This document shows, one piece after another, positions 35,158-43,735 of a DNA stretch of 64,000 nucleotides. A model generated the notes under the pieces. The model saw nothing but the letters and a program-made list of their open reading frames with translations. It made no database searches and was not told the origin of the DNA. The translations under genes were made by a program, and so were the position numbers. The DNA comes from Oscillatoria salina IIICB1. GTDB lineage: Bacteria; Cyanobacteriota; Cyanobacteriia; Cyanobacteriales; SIO1D9. The DNA lies in contig NZ_JAAHBQ010000163.1 in assembly GCF_020144665.1 (NCBI RefSeq), forward strand, positions 62,001-126,000, in the 5' to 3' direction. Numbering within the stretch: the stretch's first letter is position 1; each line of letters opens with the position of its first letter.

Positions 35158-35814
35158 TTATACTTTTGCTAGTAACTTCTCGTGACGCAGTTGCAGCACT
35201 TCTGGATGGGCGTCGCAGAATTCTTGGAATGCTGTTTTTTCTTTAAATTCTGCTCCTTGTTGATAAGCTGCTTCGCTTTCGATGTCGTCTACTAACTCCC
35301 AAGCATCGAGACATTCTTTAGAAGTAGCGCCGTAAAGCGAACAAGCTGAGTTAGCATCAGCGATCGCTCGGACTAATTCTTGAGCGAGAACTTTGACTTT
35401 CGGATTCTCTAAGTAATCGCCTTTTTCGATGATGTCGCTAATTGAAATAATACCGAGAAGTTCGCCTTGAATTACTGGTGCAACGTGAAGCCCTGTATTA
35501 GCAAATAACCGTGCGACATACTCTACACCAAGGTTGGGATTGATGACAATGCAGGGTTTGGTCATAATTTCGTAAACCCGCAGTTTTTCAGGATCTTTCC
35601 CGTAAGCGACAACTTTGTAAACAATGTCGCTTTTGGTGATAATACCGTAAGCATCTTGATTATTGCGCACATCAACAATTAATGCCCGCAGCTTTTTAAA
35701 TTTCATCAGTTTGATTGCTTCAGCCACTGTTGCCGAACCGCGAATAGTGGCTACGTCTTGGGTCATAATGTCAGAAGCTTTTAACATAAATCTGAAGTTG
35801 ATTATTAGGGACAT
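35158..35814 (-). CDS. CBS-domain protein
   Basis: A 218-residue protein with two CBS motifs (about 10-70 and 80-135), shown by DIMTQDVATIRGSATVAEAIKLM, GIITKSDIVYKV, YEIMTKPCIVI and GIISISDIIEKG. An additional helical region of about 75 residues (ANSACSLYGATSKECLDAWELVDDIE) follows; this combination is common in cyanobacteria and is close in part to the CP12-CBS fusions. CP12-like features here are CSLYGATSKECLDAW with two cysteines and a downstream W-E-L-V-D-D-IE. It may sense adenylates and regulate Calvin-cycle enzymes. The ATG at 35814 has AGGAG eleven bases upstream; 35787 is the alternative. Confidence 0.85.
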   Translation of the reverse strand: MSLIINFRFMLKASDIMTQDVATIRGSATVAEAIKLMKFKKLRALIVDVRNNQDAYGIITKSDIVYKVVAYGKDPEKLRVYEIMTKPCIVINPNLGVEYVARLFANTGLHVAPVIQGELLGIISISDIIEKGDYLENPKVKVLAQELVRAIADANSACSLYGATSKECLDAWELVDDIESEAAYQQGAEFKEKTAFQEFCDAHPEVLQLRHEKLLAKV

Positions 35815-36219
35815 CCATAATAATACTCCTTTTTTTCTAAAATTTTTGTTGGCTTTTTTTTGTATTTTCTGTATTATTTCATCTTTGAATACTTGCGCAG
35901 TAATGCTTTGGGCGCACTACAAATAGCTATTTTTACAAGTAAATAATTTATTTTTCTAAATAGCAAACTTTATTAAACAAACTCAAAACTGATTTACTTT
36001 TGTCAACTTAAATTGCTCTCGAACAGCCCAGAAATAAATTCAGTAGCTAAAATTTTACAACTAAAGTTATAGCAAAACGAAAATTTAATTTATTTTTTAA
36101 GGTTGGTGTAATTAACTGTAAATAAAAAGTAGCGATCGCTCTCCGTAGTTAGAAAAGCTTTGTTGCAATTGTGCTGAATAAATGACAATAATTCGCTTCA
36201 GCGAAATGAGATAAAAATA
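35815..36219. other. AT-rich intergenic region
   Basis: About 400 bases with no credible coding sequence. It is strongly AT-rich, carries one HIP1 octamer near 36133-36140 and a short palindrome TTCGCTTCAGCGAA near 36192-36205 directly before structured repeat A. The promoter of the CBS gene probably lies at its left end. Confidence 0.4.
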
Positions 36220-36540
36220 GGGAGCAAGATACTCCCACTACCAAAAAAAATCGCGTCCACCCAAACTCATTGGTTGCCCCTTCGTAAATCTCTCAGGACT
36301 ACACTACTCAACTCAGTGGAGCCAACCACCCCTAAACAAATAACTTAGTCATTAGTTTCCGACTTTTAGCCGTAATAACATTCACAACACAACTAAGTAG
36401 GAGGAAACCAAATTGTAATACTGGTTGGCTCCACACGAGTAGGGAGTAGGGTAGTGATGTGTGTTTAAATTTAGCGCAAGGACGACGATCGCATCGCCCA
36501 GTTTGCAAGGCTGTTTGCCAACGATTTTGAGTAAACGCGA
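36220..36540. repeat. Structured intergenic element, copy A
   Basis: About 320 bases. Its outer parts are nearly identical to copy B (37546-37820): a left block from GCAAGATACTCCCACTAC through CTCATTGGTTGCCCCTTCG to TCTCAGGACT, and a right block from TTAGCGCAAGGACGACGATC to TGCCAA and AACGCGA. The middle differs in sequence but again forms a long stem: GTGGAGCCAACCA pairs perfectly with TGGTTGGCTCCAC. CGTCC in the left block can pair with GGACG in the right block. Conserved flanks around a variable, compensating stem suggest a structured RNA or a mobile structured element. Orientation is unknown and no associated protein is present. Confidence 0.7.
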
Positions 36541-36620
36541 ACTTTACTTTTACTTAGTACATGATAACTTATTTTTTCGTCTTCACACCATATTTAGTGT
36601 ATTTAATTTTCTTATATTCT

Positions 36621-36716
36621 ATCACTGGTAGTTGAGAGGCGGTAAGCGTTACGCGAAAGCTATGTCAACGTGGGAGTACATTTTTCTACATCTAAAGTAA
36701 AATGGGCAGCAAAATA
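36621..36716. repeat. Partial copy of the 5' segment of element B
   Basis: This 96-base segment (ATCACTGGTAGTTGAGAGGC to about AATACTCC) matches 37462-37560 almost base for base and then diverges. It contains GGGAGTA...TACTCC arms that could fold. It forms the 3' end of the small ORF at 36649-36924, which suggests that insertion or recombination truncated that gene. Confidence 0.75.
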
Positions 36717-36924
36717 CTCCTTTATCTGTTGTTGAGATAGCCCGATATCCTTGAGGATATTTAACATTTGTTATAAATTCGCCACTAATATCTATTATTT
36801 TCAATGGTTTTTCGTCAATAAAAAGTTCTACTTTAGTTCTTTTTACTATTTGGTTACTACCTTGTATTGGGCCGACAAAGAGTGTGTAACCTGATTGAAG
36901 ATCAAATATTTCTACAACCGTCAT
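36649..36924 (-). CDS. Small ORF of unknown function, 3' end formed by a repeat
   Basis: A 91-residue reading frame I do not recognise. The first 70 residues look like ordinary protein (MTVVEIFDLQSGYTLFVGPI, then an alternating beta pattern). The last ~22 residues are encoded by the partial repeat at 36621-36716, so the natural C-terminus has probably been replaced. It begins nine bases after the stop of a gene remnant on the same strand. The layout, a C-terminal fragment followed by a small gene, is seen in toxin/immunity tails, but no toxin motif proves this. Confidence 0.45.
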   Translation of the reverse strand: MTVVEIFDLQSGYTLFVGPIQGSNQIVKRTKVELFIDEKPLKIIDISGEFITNVKYPQGYRAISTTDKGVFCCPFYFRCRKMYSHVDIAFA

Positions 36925-36932
36925 AGTAAAGC

Positions 36933-37094
36933 TTATAGGTAACTATTCCTCATTTTTGTGAGTGCTTTAACATCTGCATCAGACAAACCTAATAGTTTCT
37001 TATGTCTAATCATAAAATATTTGACATGAATTTCAGATCCAGTATCTCCTAGTTTATCAATAATTCCCAAGTGGAAATGCCCCCAGAAGCCCCA
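36933..37094 (-). pseudogene. C-terminal gene remnant
   Basis: An open stretch of 53 codons without a usable start encodes convincing protein (GHFHLGIIDKLGDTGSEI, then KYFMIRHKKLLGLSDADV). Upstream (37095-37150) a different frame reads AELFPDSELASLMGLLG and would join it after a single frameshift near 37085-37090. I take this as the decayed end of a larger gene. The family is not recognised. Confidence 0.5.
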
Positions 37095-37130
37095 TCAGCG
37101 AAGCCAACTCGGAATCTGGGAATAATTCAG

Positions 37131-37463
37131 CTACCAATTTTTTTTCAGTTCAAAACTACCATACAGAATAATCAAATCAAAAATATCTGTATGAAAAAAA
37201 GCAGGTTGTTTGTGTGATTTCTTTCCAAGCTGGAAGTCAATTATATCTGCTTCTATATCGTTTGCTCCTTCTGGAAAAAGTAAAGTCCATTCAATTTTAC
37301 GGCATTTACTGAAAACAAATTGATAAGGCAGTTGCACATCTGGATCGTATACACAATTAATAGCAACCTGGGTTCCCCAAAAGTTGATATCTATTTTTGT
37401 AATTAACGAAGTAAAATCTCCAAAACCTAGTAATGAAAAGTCGTCCATATTGCTAGTCAACAT
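37131..37463 (-). CDS. Small hypothetical protein
   Basis: A 110-residue protein of unknown family (from the ATG at 37463; MLTSNMDDFSLLGF). It is beta-rich by eye with aromatic residues, one Cys pair (NCVYDPD, SKCRKIEW), and no signal or membrane segment. Its start codon lies exactly at the edge of structured element B, so the native promoter has probably been lost or replaced. It is upstream of the gene remnant and the truncated ORF on the same strand. A small protein of this kind might be an orphan immunity protein, but that is a guess from context. Confidence 0.5.
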   Translation of the reverse strand: MLTSNMDDFSLLGFGDFTSLITKIDINFWGTQVAINCVYDPDVQLPYQFVFSKCRKIEWTLLFPEGANDIEADIIDFQLGKKSHKQPAFFHTDIFDLIILYGSFELKKNW

Positions 37464-37820
37464 CACTGGTAGTTGAGAGGCGGTAAGCGTTACGCGAAAG
37501 CTATGTCAACGTGGGAGTACATTTTTCTACATCTAGAGTAAAATTGGCAGCAAGATATTCCCACTACGAAAAAAAATCGCGTCCACCCAAACTCATTGGT
37601 TGCCCCTTCGTAAATCTCTCAGGACTAGACGGCTCAACTCAAAAGCTGTAGTACGGGTAGTGTGGACTTTAATTTCCAAGAAATCAAACCGTAAATCACA
37701 CTACCCTACTACAGCCAAGTCACGAGACGGCTAGTGAAGCGTGTCTAAACTTAGCGCAAGGACGACGATCGCATCGCCCGGTTTGCAAGGCTGTGTGCCA
37801 ATGAATTTAACTGAACGCGA
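37462..37820. repeat. Structured intergenic element, copy B (with 5' extension)
   Basis: The core 37546-37820 matches copy A in both outer blocks. The central stem has different sequence: GCTGTAGTA and GGGTAGTGTG pair perfectly with CACACTACCC and TACTACAGC, with one bulged C. At the base of the stem TAGAC/GTCTA here replaces TACAC/GTGT(G) in copy A, a compensatory change. The 5' extension (37462-37545) is shared with the partial copy at 36621. It also folds: GTGGGAGTA can pair with TATTCCCAC across 37511-37566. Confidence 0.7.
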
Positions 37821-37932
37821 TTTTTAATTTTGATAGTCAATTATAGCACATCAAATCTCAAAAAGCAAGAAATAAACCTCCAACTGGCATCTTTGCGCCT
37901 TCGCGCGTATCACATTTTTACCTCTGTAGAAA

Positions 37933-38280
37933 CTATTCTTCCTCATTAGATGAAATAGGCGCTATTTCTGCTAACAGTTGCTTGGTTAGAGCATAAACAT
38001 CTTGTTTATCTCCTTGTTTGCGCCGACCAATTCCCACTACAATAACTAATATTTGAGCCTGCTGAATTTTATAAACAATTCGATAACGCTGTCCTACGGC
38101 TCGAATACTACGGTAGCCACTTAATTCTTGAGTTAAAGCTTTACCTTGTTTATCTGGCTCATGTTTTAATTTTGCTAGCTTTTTGAGTAATAACTGTTGT
38201 TCTCGACGGTCTTTAATTTGAAGCAAAAGTTGCCGCGCTTGCGTAGTAATAATTACCTGATATTCTAAATCTGACTCCAT
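37933..38280 (-). CDS. RelE/ParE-family toxin
   Basis: A 115-residue RelE/ParE-type protein: VIITTQARQLLLQIKDRREQ at the start, the central LSGYRSIRAVGQRYRIVYKI with the Arg residues used for mRNA cleavage, and VVGIGRRKQGDKQDVY near the end. RelE toxins cut ribosome-bound mRNA; ParE toxins poison gyrase, and these families overlap in sequence. The preceding gene, 13 bases away, encodes a Phd-like antitoxin, forming a typical type II pair. Confidence 0.88.
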   Translation of the reverse strand: MESDLEYQVIITTQARQLLLQIKDRREQQLLLKKLAKLKHEPDKQGKALTQELSGYRSIRAVGQRYRIVYKIQQAQILVIVVGIGRRKQGDKQDVYALTKQLLAEIAPISSNEEE

Positions 38281-38293
38281 TGATTGATAATAG

Positions 38294-38557
38294 TTAAAAT
38301 TCCAGTTCTGCTTTTAAATCCTCTAAACTGATAGTTTCTCCAGCATTTGCTTGCTGAATTCCTAATTGTAACTGAGTCATAAATTCTCGGTCGGAAAGTA
38401 TTTCTACTGTTTCTAAGAGAGATTGAAACTGGGATAAACTCAAAGCCACTATTACAGGTTTACCATCTTTAGTAATGATAGCTGGTTCACTTGCTAATTC
38501 ATTTGGTAATTCAGGTAATTGTTCTTGTGCTTCGGCAATAGTTAGGTATTTAGCCAT
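38294..38557 (-). CDS. Phd/YefM-family antitoxin
   Basis: An 87-residue antitoxin starting MAKYLTIAEAQEQLPELP, with the Phd/YefM core IITKDGKPVIVALSLSQFQSLLETVEIL and an acidic C-terminal tail that would wrap the toxin. I chose the ATG at 38557; the frame stays open upstream only through a GC-rich repeat, which gives an Arg/Ser-rich nonsense extension. Antitoxin before toxin, with 13 bases between them, is standard. It should repress its own promoter together with the toxin. Confidence 0.88.
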   Translation of the reverse strand: MAKYLTIAEAQEQLPELPNELASEPAIITKDGKPVIVALSLSQFQSLLETVEILSDREFMTQLQLGIQQANAGETISLEDLKAELEF

Positions 38558-38603
38558 AGTTAAAGAGTAGGAGTTTTGTTTTAATCTAGCACCAAGTGAG
38601 ACA

Positions 38604-38681
38604 ACGCCTTTGCGTCTACTCGTTCGCGTAGCGTCTCCGTAGGAGAAGCGAGAACGGCTTCGCCGAATGCGCCTTTGCGCG
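38604..38681. repeat. GC-rich cyanobacterial intergenic repeat
   Basis: A segment containing CGTTCGCGTAGCGTCTCCG, TAGGAGAAGCGAGAACGGCT and TCGCCGAATGCGCC. It is much more GC-rich than its surroundings and of a type dispersed in many cyanobacterial genomes (from memory). TCTCCGTAGGAGA can form a small hairpin. It fills the gap between the SWIM gene end and the antitoxin start. Confidence 0.65.
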
Positions 38682-38685
38682 ATAT

Positions 38686-40335
38686 TCATTGAAATTGACG
38701 TGCGTGTTCCATTCGCAAAGCGAGAATATGTTCGCATGGACCCTTATATAACTTATTTTGTCGATGCCAATTGCAAGTACATTCAGCCGCAACAATACGC
38801 TCGTCAGAGTCAACTGTCAAACTGGGAGTAAAATTTTGATAGATGTCTCTCACATTACCTTGAACTGCAAAACCGCCCCCAGCATCGCTAGAACTCGTAA
38901 TTTTGACTTGATTATAAAGGAGAAAGCGGGAAGCTTTTTCCTCCCTTTCATTAGCGAAACGTAGCCTTTCCATTGGTAAAGGTTCGCGGCTGAGTTCCCG
39001 AACGCGGTAAACTTGCTTATTAAGGTCGTAAATTGCCCGTCCTGCTTGAGTATACGCACCTAATGCACCGAGAATAGCAGTTCGACTTAAGTTTAAGCGT
39101 TGGGCGAGGCTGTCGGGCGTTTCCAACCAATTTTCGGCTAAAGCGGCAAAAATAAGTCTTTGGGTATCGGCATCTACATCCGCACGCGGAGCCATAAGAT
39201 CGAAGTTACCAGATTGTGACCAATCGTTAGCCGTCCAACCGGATAAACCGAGAGTAAAAGACATATCTCCTAAGTCAGCGACGTAGAAAGAAGGCATTCC
39301 CGTGCCGAGTAAATGAACGGTAAACTTACGAGCAACGGGGATGAGGCGTTCGAGGATGTGTAAGCGACGACGACCCCAAGTGCGAATAGTTTGTTCTGTA
39401 GATCCAGTGTAAGGCGATCGCGCACAAACTATTTCATCTTCCCACGGTTCTAAAACAATTCGTATTGGTTCCCCTGGTTTGAGGTGATAGCGCAAACTAC
39501 GCGGGCTTTGTTTTTCTTTTTTACGTCGCAACAAAAAGCAGACATTATAAATATCCATTGGATGTAACTCCAACTGAGTTGCTGGTAGCGACATCGCCGA
39601 ACTTACTTGTAAAAAACCTCTTACCCAACTATCAGGTAAATCAATTTTTACTTCTTTAAAACTGTCTTCGTTGGTAGTTTGAACTTCAAAGCCGGAAGGG
39701 TCAATTTGAAATTGCGTGGTTTTGTAACTACGAATTTTTTGGAACTCGTCATAAAGGGCGGCTGAATAGTCTATATTTGTCGTTCCGCAAGCAAATTCGC
39801 TGATATTTTTGAACACTTCATAACTTACACCCAGTCGTCCATAACTCGACTCGTCTTGGGAGAAACATTCAAAAAATACTTCGTCTGGATGGACGGTAAT
39901 TACTGGGTCAAGCACAAACCAAAGATTGTATTCTTTTTTGTAGAGATAACTATAGTAAGCTTGTTGGGCTTGGAAAAAATTATTTCGTTTGCGAGCAATA
40001 GCTTTATCTAAAGTTTGGATTTCTTCATTTAACTGCTTAATTTTAGCAGCAAGTTCTTCTTGTTTCGCGGCTTGCATTTGCCACTCTAAAATACTTGTTT
40101 CTTCTTGTTTTGCTAGCCATTCTTGATAAGCAGTTCTATCTTTTGGTTTGTAGCGTAAGTCAGAGACGACAACATCATGTAAGGCGCTAATTGCTTCTCG
40201 AAAAGCGACGTTTTTGCGTAATTCACCGATAAAATAAGTTGGCTGACGTTTGGTGTCGGGGGAGAAAGACATTTGCGTATTTCCCCCTTGGTTATTGACT
40301 GCGGTATTGTTTTTGTATGCGTAATTGAATTCCAT
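38686..40335 (-). CDS. SWIM zinc-finger protein
   Basis: A 549-residue protein ending in a SWIM zinc finger (about 515-540): CTCNWH, then 11 residues to CEH, the CxC...CxH pattern. The rest is a coiled segment (about 60-110), a long unclassified middle, and a winged-helix-like region (about 395-440: LAQRLNLSRTAILGALGAYTQAGRAIYDL). SWIM domains bind DNA or protein. The gene follows the WGR/HEAT gene by 84 bases on the same strand. In cyanobacteria SWIM and WGR proteins often accompany MoxR ATPase and vWA genes in conflict-type systems (from memory); neither is present here. Confidence 0.82.
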   Translation of the reverse strand: MEFNYAYKNNTAVNNQGGNTQMSFSPDTKRQPTYFIGELRKNVAFREAISALHDVVVSDLRYKPKDRTAYQEWLAKQEETSILEWQMQAAKQEELAAKIKQLNEEIQTLDKAIARKRNNFFQAQQAYYSYLYKKEYNLWFVLDPVITVHPDEVFFECFSQDESSYGRLGVSYEVFKNISEFACGTTNIDYSAALYDEFQKIRSYKTTQFQIDPSGFEVQTTNEDSFKEVKIDLPDSWVRGFLQVSSAMSLPATQLELHPMDIYNVCFLLRRKKEKQSPRSLRYHLKPGEPIRIVLEPWEDEIVCARSPYTGSTEQTIRTWGRRRLHILERLIPVARKFTVHLLGTGMPSFYVADLGDMSFTLGLSGWTANDWSQSGNFDLMAPRADVDADTQRLIFAALAENWLETPDSLAQRLNLSRTAILGALGAYTQAGRAIYDLNKQVYRVRELSREPLPMERLRFANEREEKASRFLLYNQVKITSSSDAGGGFAVQGNVRDIYQNFTPSLTVDSDERIVAAECTCNWHRQNKLYKGPCEHILALRMEHARQFQ

Positions 40336-40419
40336 AATTTAGTTTACCTTTTTTAGTTAGTTAAGCAATAATTTTTGTAAACGAGTATTGACTTTCTCAG
40401 GAAAACACTAACGAAAAAA

Positions 40420-43400
40420 TTAACTTGAGATAACATTGGCAACGGGTTTGAGTTGAATGGGAAGTGAAATTTTGGGATACTTTTGCTTAATTTTGACCAT
40501 AATTTGAATAGCTTTTGCTTTGTCACCAATGGCGATAGTTAAAGATTGACGGGTGAGAATTTCGGCGACTATTTCGGCTGCGGTTTCGCTTTTGTTGGCT
40601 TCGGCTTCAAGAAAAGCAAATACTCGATTTTTGGCTACACGACCTTTATTAACGCGAGATAAGATAGAAATAAAATAAGGCATGAGATCGCGTAATTTTT
40701 CGCTGTCGTTGGCGGCATATTCTTCTAAGTAATTGGTAGCGAAAAGTTGCATATCAGCCGACGGATGTTCGCTGAATTTCAGTAAGTATTCTTGTCCGTA
40801 ATTTTCGGCAAAGGTACGAGTTACTAAATTACGTCCAAATTCCCGCACGTCTTCCTGAATACTGTCGCAAATACTAATCATTACTTCTGGTGTCCAATCT
40901 TCTTTGGTAAATTCTTCATTGAAGACTTGCCATGCAAATTCTTGCGTATCTTTCCAGTCTGCTTCTAAGAGTTTGACTGCGGTTAATTTTTCCTGATTAC
41001 TACTACGAATTCGCGCTAAATTTTCAGTAAATATGAGTCTTGCTGCTTCGCGAATGGCAAGAATTTCATGATTAGCAAGTTTGACTATTTTCGCAGTTGA
41101 AAATTCTTGCGCCCATTTTTGATAGTTGACATTTAAGACGATACCTGCTATTTCTTGGGCGGCGGAAGATTTAGCTTTGGTTAATTTGAGGGCGCTTTCT
41201 TTGTCGATAATTTCCATCCAGCCAGGGATGTCTTCTTTTAGCAGTAAGATGAGGAAATTGTGAACGCCTTCGGTAGCTTCTTTGCGTTGTAAAAGGTTAA
41301 TTAATTCTGTGACTAATTGGCTGGAAAAATCGGGATAATTTTGTGCTAATCTTTGGATAATCGGGCGGATTGAGTTACGCAAAGAAGCAAATGAGCCATT
41401 AGCGATCGCTAAAATTATTGCCCAATCTTCTAGTAGTCTAGTTTCGGGGAGTTGGGCGAAAATTTGTAAGCCAATGCGAGCAATATTTTCGTTAGCTGAA
41501 GTCAGTAAAGATTCGATTAATTCTGCTGGTATTTCTGTCGCTGGAGTTTCATGGTTAAGTAAAATTTGCGCCCCTAGAATTTGAATTTCTGGATGCGAGT
41601 TATCAAGTAAATCAAGAATAACCGGAAATCCAATTTGACGCAATTGAGTAGAGAAACATTGCAGTAAGGTGTCAGCAATATCTTTGATTATTTCTTGCTT
41701 GTTTGCTGGGGAAAGATCCAGTAATTCGGCGATGATTCCGACGATGAGAATTTTCGCTGTATCAGAGGGAAGAATGGCAAAACTCAGCAAACGACGAGCA
41801 AATAAACGAGTATCTTGATAGGGAGAGGTAACTAATGTAGTTAGGAAACTTATAGAGGAAAGAAAATGATTTGTTGCGGCTTCTATCCACTGATGGGCTT
41901 GTTGACGGGCTGGTGCAAAATTACAATTAACTAAAGCTTGGATTAAATCTAAGTTAGGATCGTCAGGGTTGTAACGATCGCGCGCAATTTCAAAACCTAA
42001 TTCTGTTGTCAATTCATAAGGTTTTTCGAGCAATTCAATCGCTGTCTCATCATCAATTTCTTGCCAGTATTCCTGACAAACTCGTAAAGCTTTGGCTGCA
42101 AAATTATGTACGGGGCGATCTTCACTTGCTAACAATAACCGCAACAAACTATCAGGATGTTTTTCCCATAATTCCGGAAAAGCTTCTTCCCTATTTTTGG
42201 GTTCAGGATCTCCCGGTTTGTAGTTTGATGAATAGCGCCACGCACGATTATTTAGCGCGAGAAAATAGCGATTACTATTCTCGTAGAGGATATGATTAAA
42301 AACTAGATAACCGCCGTATTCTTTCCAGTTGCGAGTGTAACTTTCGCGAGTCGAATTGCTCCGGTTATAACGATGGGAAGTAGTTTGTCTGGCTGGTTGT
42401 GCCTCTGCATCAGAATATTGCAGTAAAATTGCTTCTGCTAGTTGAATATATTCGGAAGAATTTTCTTCACCTAGTTGTTTGAGATTGCGCCAAATTCGCC
42501 GCCGCAAATACTCGCGGGTTCGTCTACTATAAGCATAGTATGTAACTGCTCTTTCTCGATCGAACCGACAACTAAGCAAAGCTAAAACTTCGATATCTAA
42601 GCGATATTCTGCCATCTTGAAAATGTGGCGAATTGCTTGAAAATTAGGAGAGACAAATCTGGCTGTTTTCAGGAAATTGAGGACGGCAGGGCGAGTAATT
42701 TCGTTATCGATTTGATAAAGTGTATCGTAGATAGCATAGCGTTTGGCTACGTCTTTTTGGAGATAGGAACTTAAAGCACGAGAAAATAACCAATGTTTAC
42801 CTGCTTGAGAACGTATCTCTGCTGGTAAGCGGTCAATTTCCGTAGTTTTGCTTCGCTTTTGTTTTTCCCATTCCCAAGGTTTAATTGAACGAAACCAACG
42901 CTCGAATTCGTGAGTAGCAGTATCGAGAGGAGTTTGTAGATAAGTATTTAAAGCTTCTGCAAATTCTTCGTAATTTTCCTCACGAACTAATTGCTGTAAT
43001 TGTGAGGATAATTGATTTATTTTTGCTTCTTTTAAGTTATTTTTTGTAGCTGAATATGCAAGTTTAAACCATGCTTCCCAAGCGATACGCTGGACAAATT
43101 CGGGAGTAGAATTATTTTCAGCTAAACGTCGTAAATGGAGAATTGCTTTTTCGTCGCCACACCTTCCTAAAGCCCAAGCAATACAGTAATCTCTTAATGG
43201 TTCTCCGGTTCCGATATAGTTAATTAAAAAGGGCGTAGCTGCTTTAATTTTTAGTTCGCCAGCACGCCAAATTACTCTTTCTAAAGACCATTTGTTGTCG
43301 CTACCATTTTCGAGTCGAGTGAGGATAGCTGACTCGCGGTTTTCTGGGGTTTTATTAGTAGGAGTAACTTCTTTGTAACCGCTTTTGGTTTTCGAGAGAA

Positions 43401-43602
43401 CTAATTTGTCAAAAATCTTTTCTGCTTCGCTTAAAGCAACGGGTTGCTCAGTTTTGGTACTCGATCTTAAGTTACCACCCCGCCGTCCGTAACGGAAGTT
43501 GACGAGGTAGCCAGATTCTTCTACCTGACAAAGATCGACTTCGTACACTTTATCAGAAGTCTCGGATTGGAAGTGTAGGGTAGTGCGTTTGATTAGTTCC
43601 AT
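40420..43602 (-). CDS. WGR-domain protein with HEAT-like repeats
   Basis: A 1060-residue protein. An N-terminal WGR domain (about 1-80; SDKVYEVDLCQVEESGYLVNF is its core, followed by YGRRG) is followed by long helical HEAT-like repeats covering the rest. WGR domains in PARPs sense DNA ends through nucleic acid contacts; the stand-alone bacterial versions are poorly known. No catalytic domain is visible. It is the first gene of a two-gene unit with the SWIM protein. I see a scaffold that could bind DNA at one end and protein partners along the solenoid; a defence or DNA-repair role is inference. Confidence 0.82.
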   Translation of the reverse strand: MELIKRTTLHFQSETSDKVYEVDLCQVEESGYLVNFRYGRRGGNLRSSTKTEQPVALSEAEKIFDKLVLSKTKSGYKEVTPTNKTPENRESAILTRLENGSDNKWSLERVIWRAGELKIKAATPFLINYIGTGEPLRDYCIAWALGRCGDEKAILHLRRLAENNSTPEFVQRIAWEAWFKLAYSATKNNLKEAKINQLSSQLQQLVREENYEEFAEALNTYLQTPLDTATHEFERWFRSIKPWEWEKQKRSKTTEIDRLPAEIRSQAGKHWLFSRALSSYLQKDVAKRYAIYDTLYQIDNEITRPAVLNFLKTARFVSPNFQAIRHIFKMAEYRLDIEVLALLSCRFDRERAVTYYAYSRRTREYLRRRIWRNLKQLGEENSSEYIQLAEAILLQYSDAEAQPARQTTSHRYNRSNSTRESYTRNWKEYGGYLVFNHILYENSNRYFLALNNRAWRYSSNYKPGDPEPKNREEAFPELWEKHPDSLLRLLLASEDRPVHNFAAKALRVCQEYWQEIDDETAIELLEKPYELTTELGFEIARDRYNPDDPNLDLIQALVNCNFAPARQQAHQWIEAATNHFLSSISFLTTLVTSPYQDTRLFARRLLSFAILPSDTAKILIVGIIAELLDLSPANKQEIIKDIADTLLQCFSTQLRQIGFPVILDLLDNSHPEIQILGAQILLNHETPATEIPAELIESLLTSANENIARIGLQIFAQLPETRLLEDWAIILAIANGSFASLRNSIRPIIQRLAQNYPDFSSQLVTELINLLQRKEATEGVHNFLILLLKEDIPGWMEIIDKESALKLTKAKSSAAQEIAGIVLNVNYQKWAQEFSTAKIVKLANHEILAIREAARLIFTENLARIRSSNQEKLTAVKLLEADWKDTQEFAWQVFNEEFTKEDWTPEVMISICDSIQEDVREFGRNLVTRTFAENYGQEYLLKFSEHPSADMQLFATNYLEEYAANDSEKLRDLMPYFISILSRVNKGRVAKNRVFAFLEAEANKSETAAEIVAEILTRQSLTIAIGDKAKAIQIMVKIKQKYPKISLPIQLKPVANVISS

Positions 43603-43735
43603 GCTGAGTTAGGCTCCACGCTTTCCTTATTATGGCTGTGGATAGATATTTTATAACTCAGATTGAACATTTCTTCAACTTAGTAATGGTACAAAAACTG
43701 TTTAACTAGACTTGATACCTGCTATTTTGGCAAAT

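Noticed and set aside
36220-37820. Retron
   Set aside because: Stem-rich repeats recall retron RNA, but no reverse transcriptase lies in the window and there are two copies with different stems.
38558-38737. N-terminal extension of the antitoxin
   Set aside because: It is Arg/Ser-rich translation of a GC-rich repeat; the ATG at 38557 starts the conserved family sequence.
40335-40420. SWIM and WGR genes as parts of a transposon
   Set aside because: No transposase, terminal inverted repeats or target duplication could be seen around the pair.
42006-42299. Plus-strand ORF inside the WGR/HEAT gene
   Set aside because: It is fully inside a long conserved minus-strand gene and has no protein character of its own.
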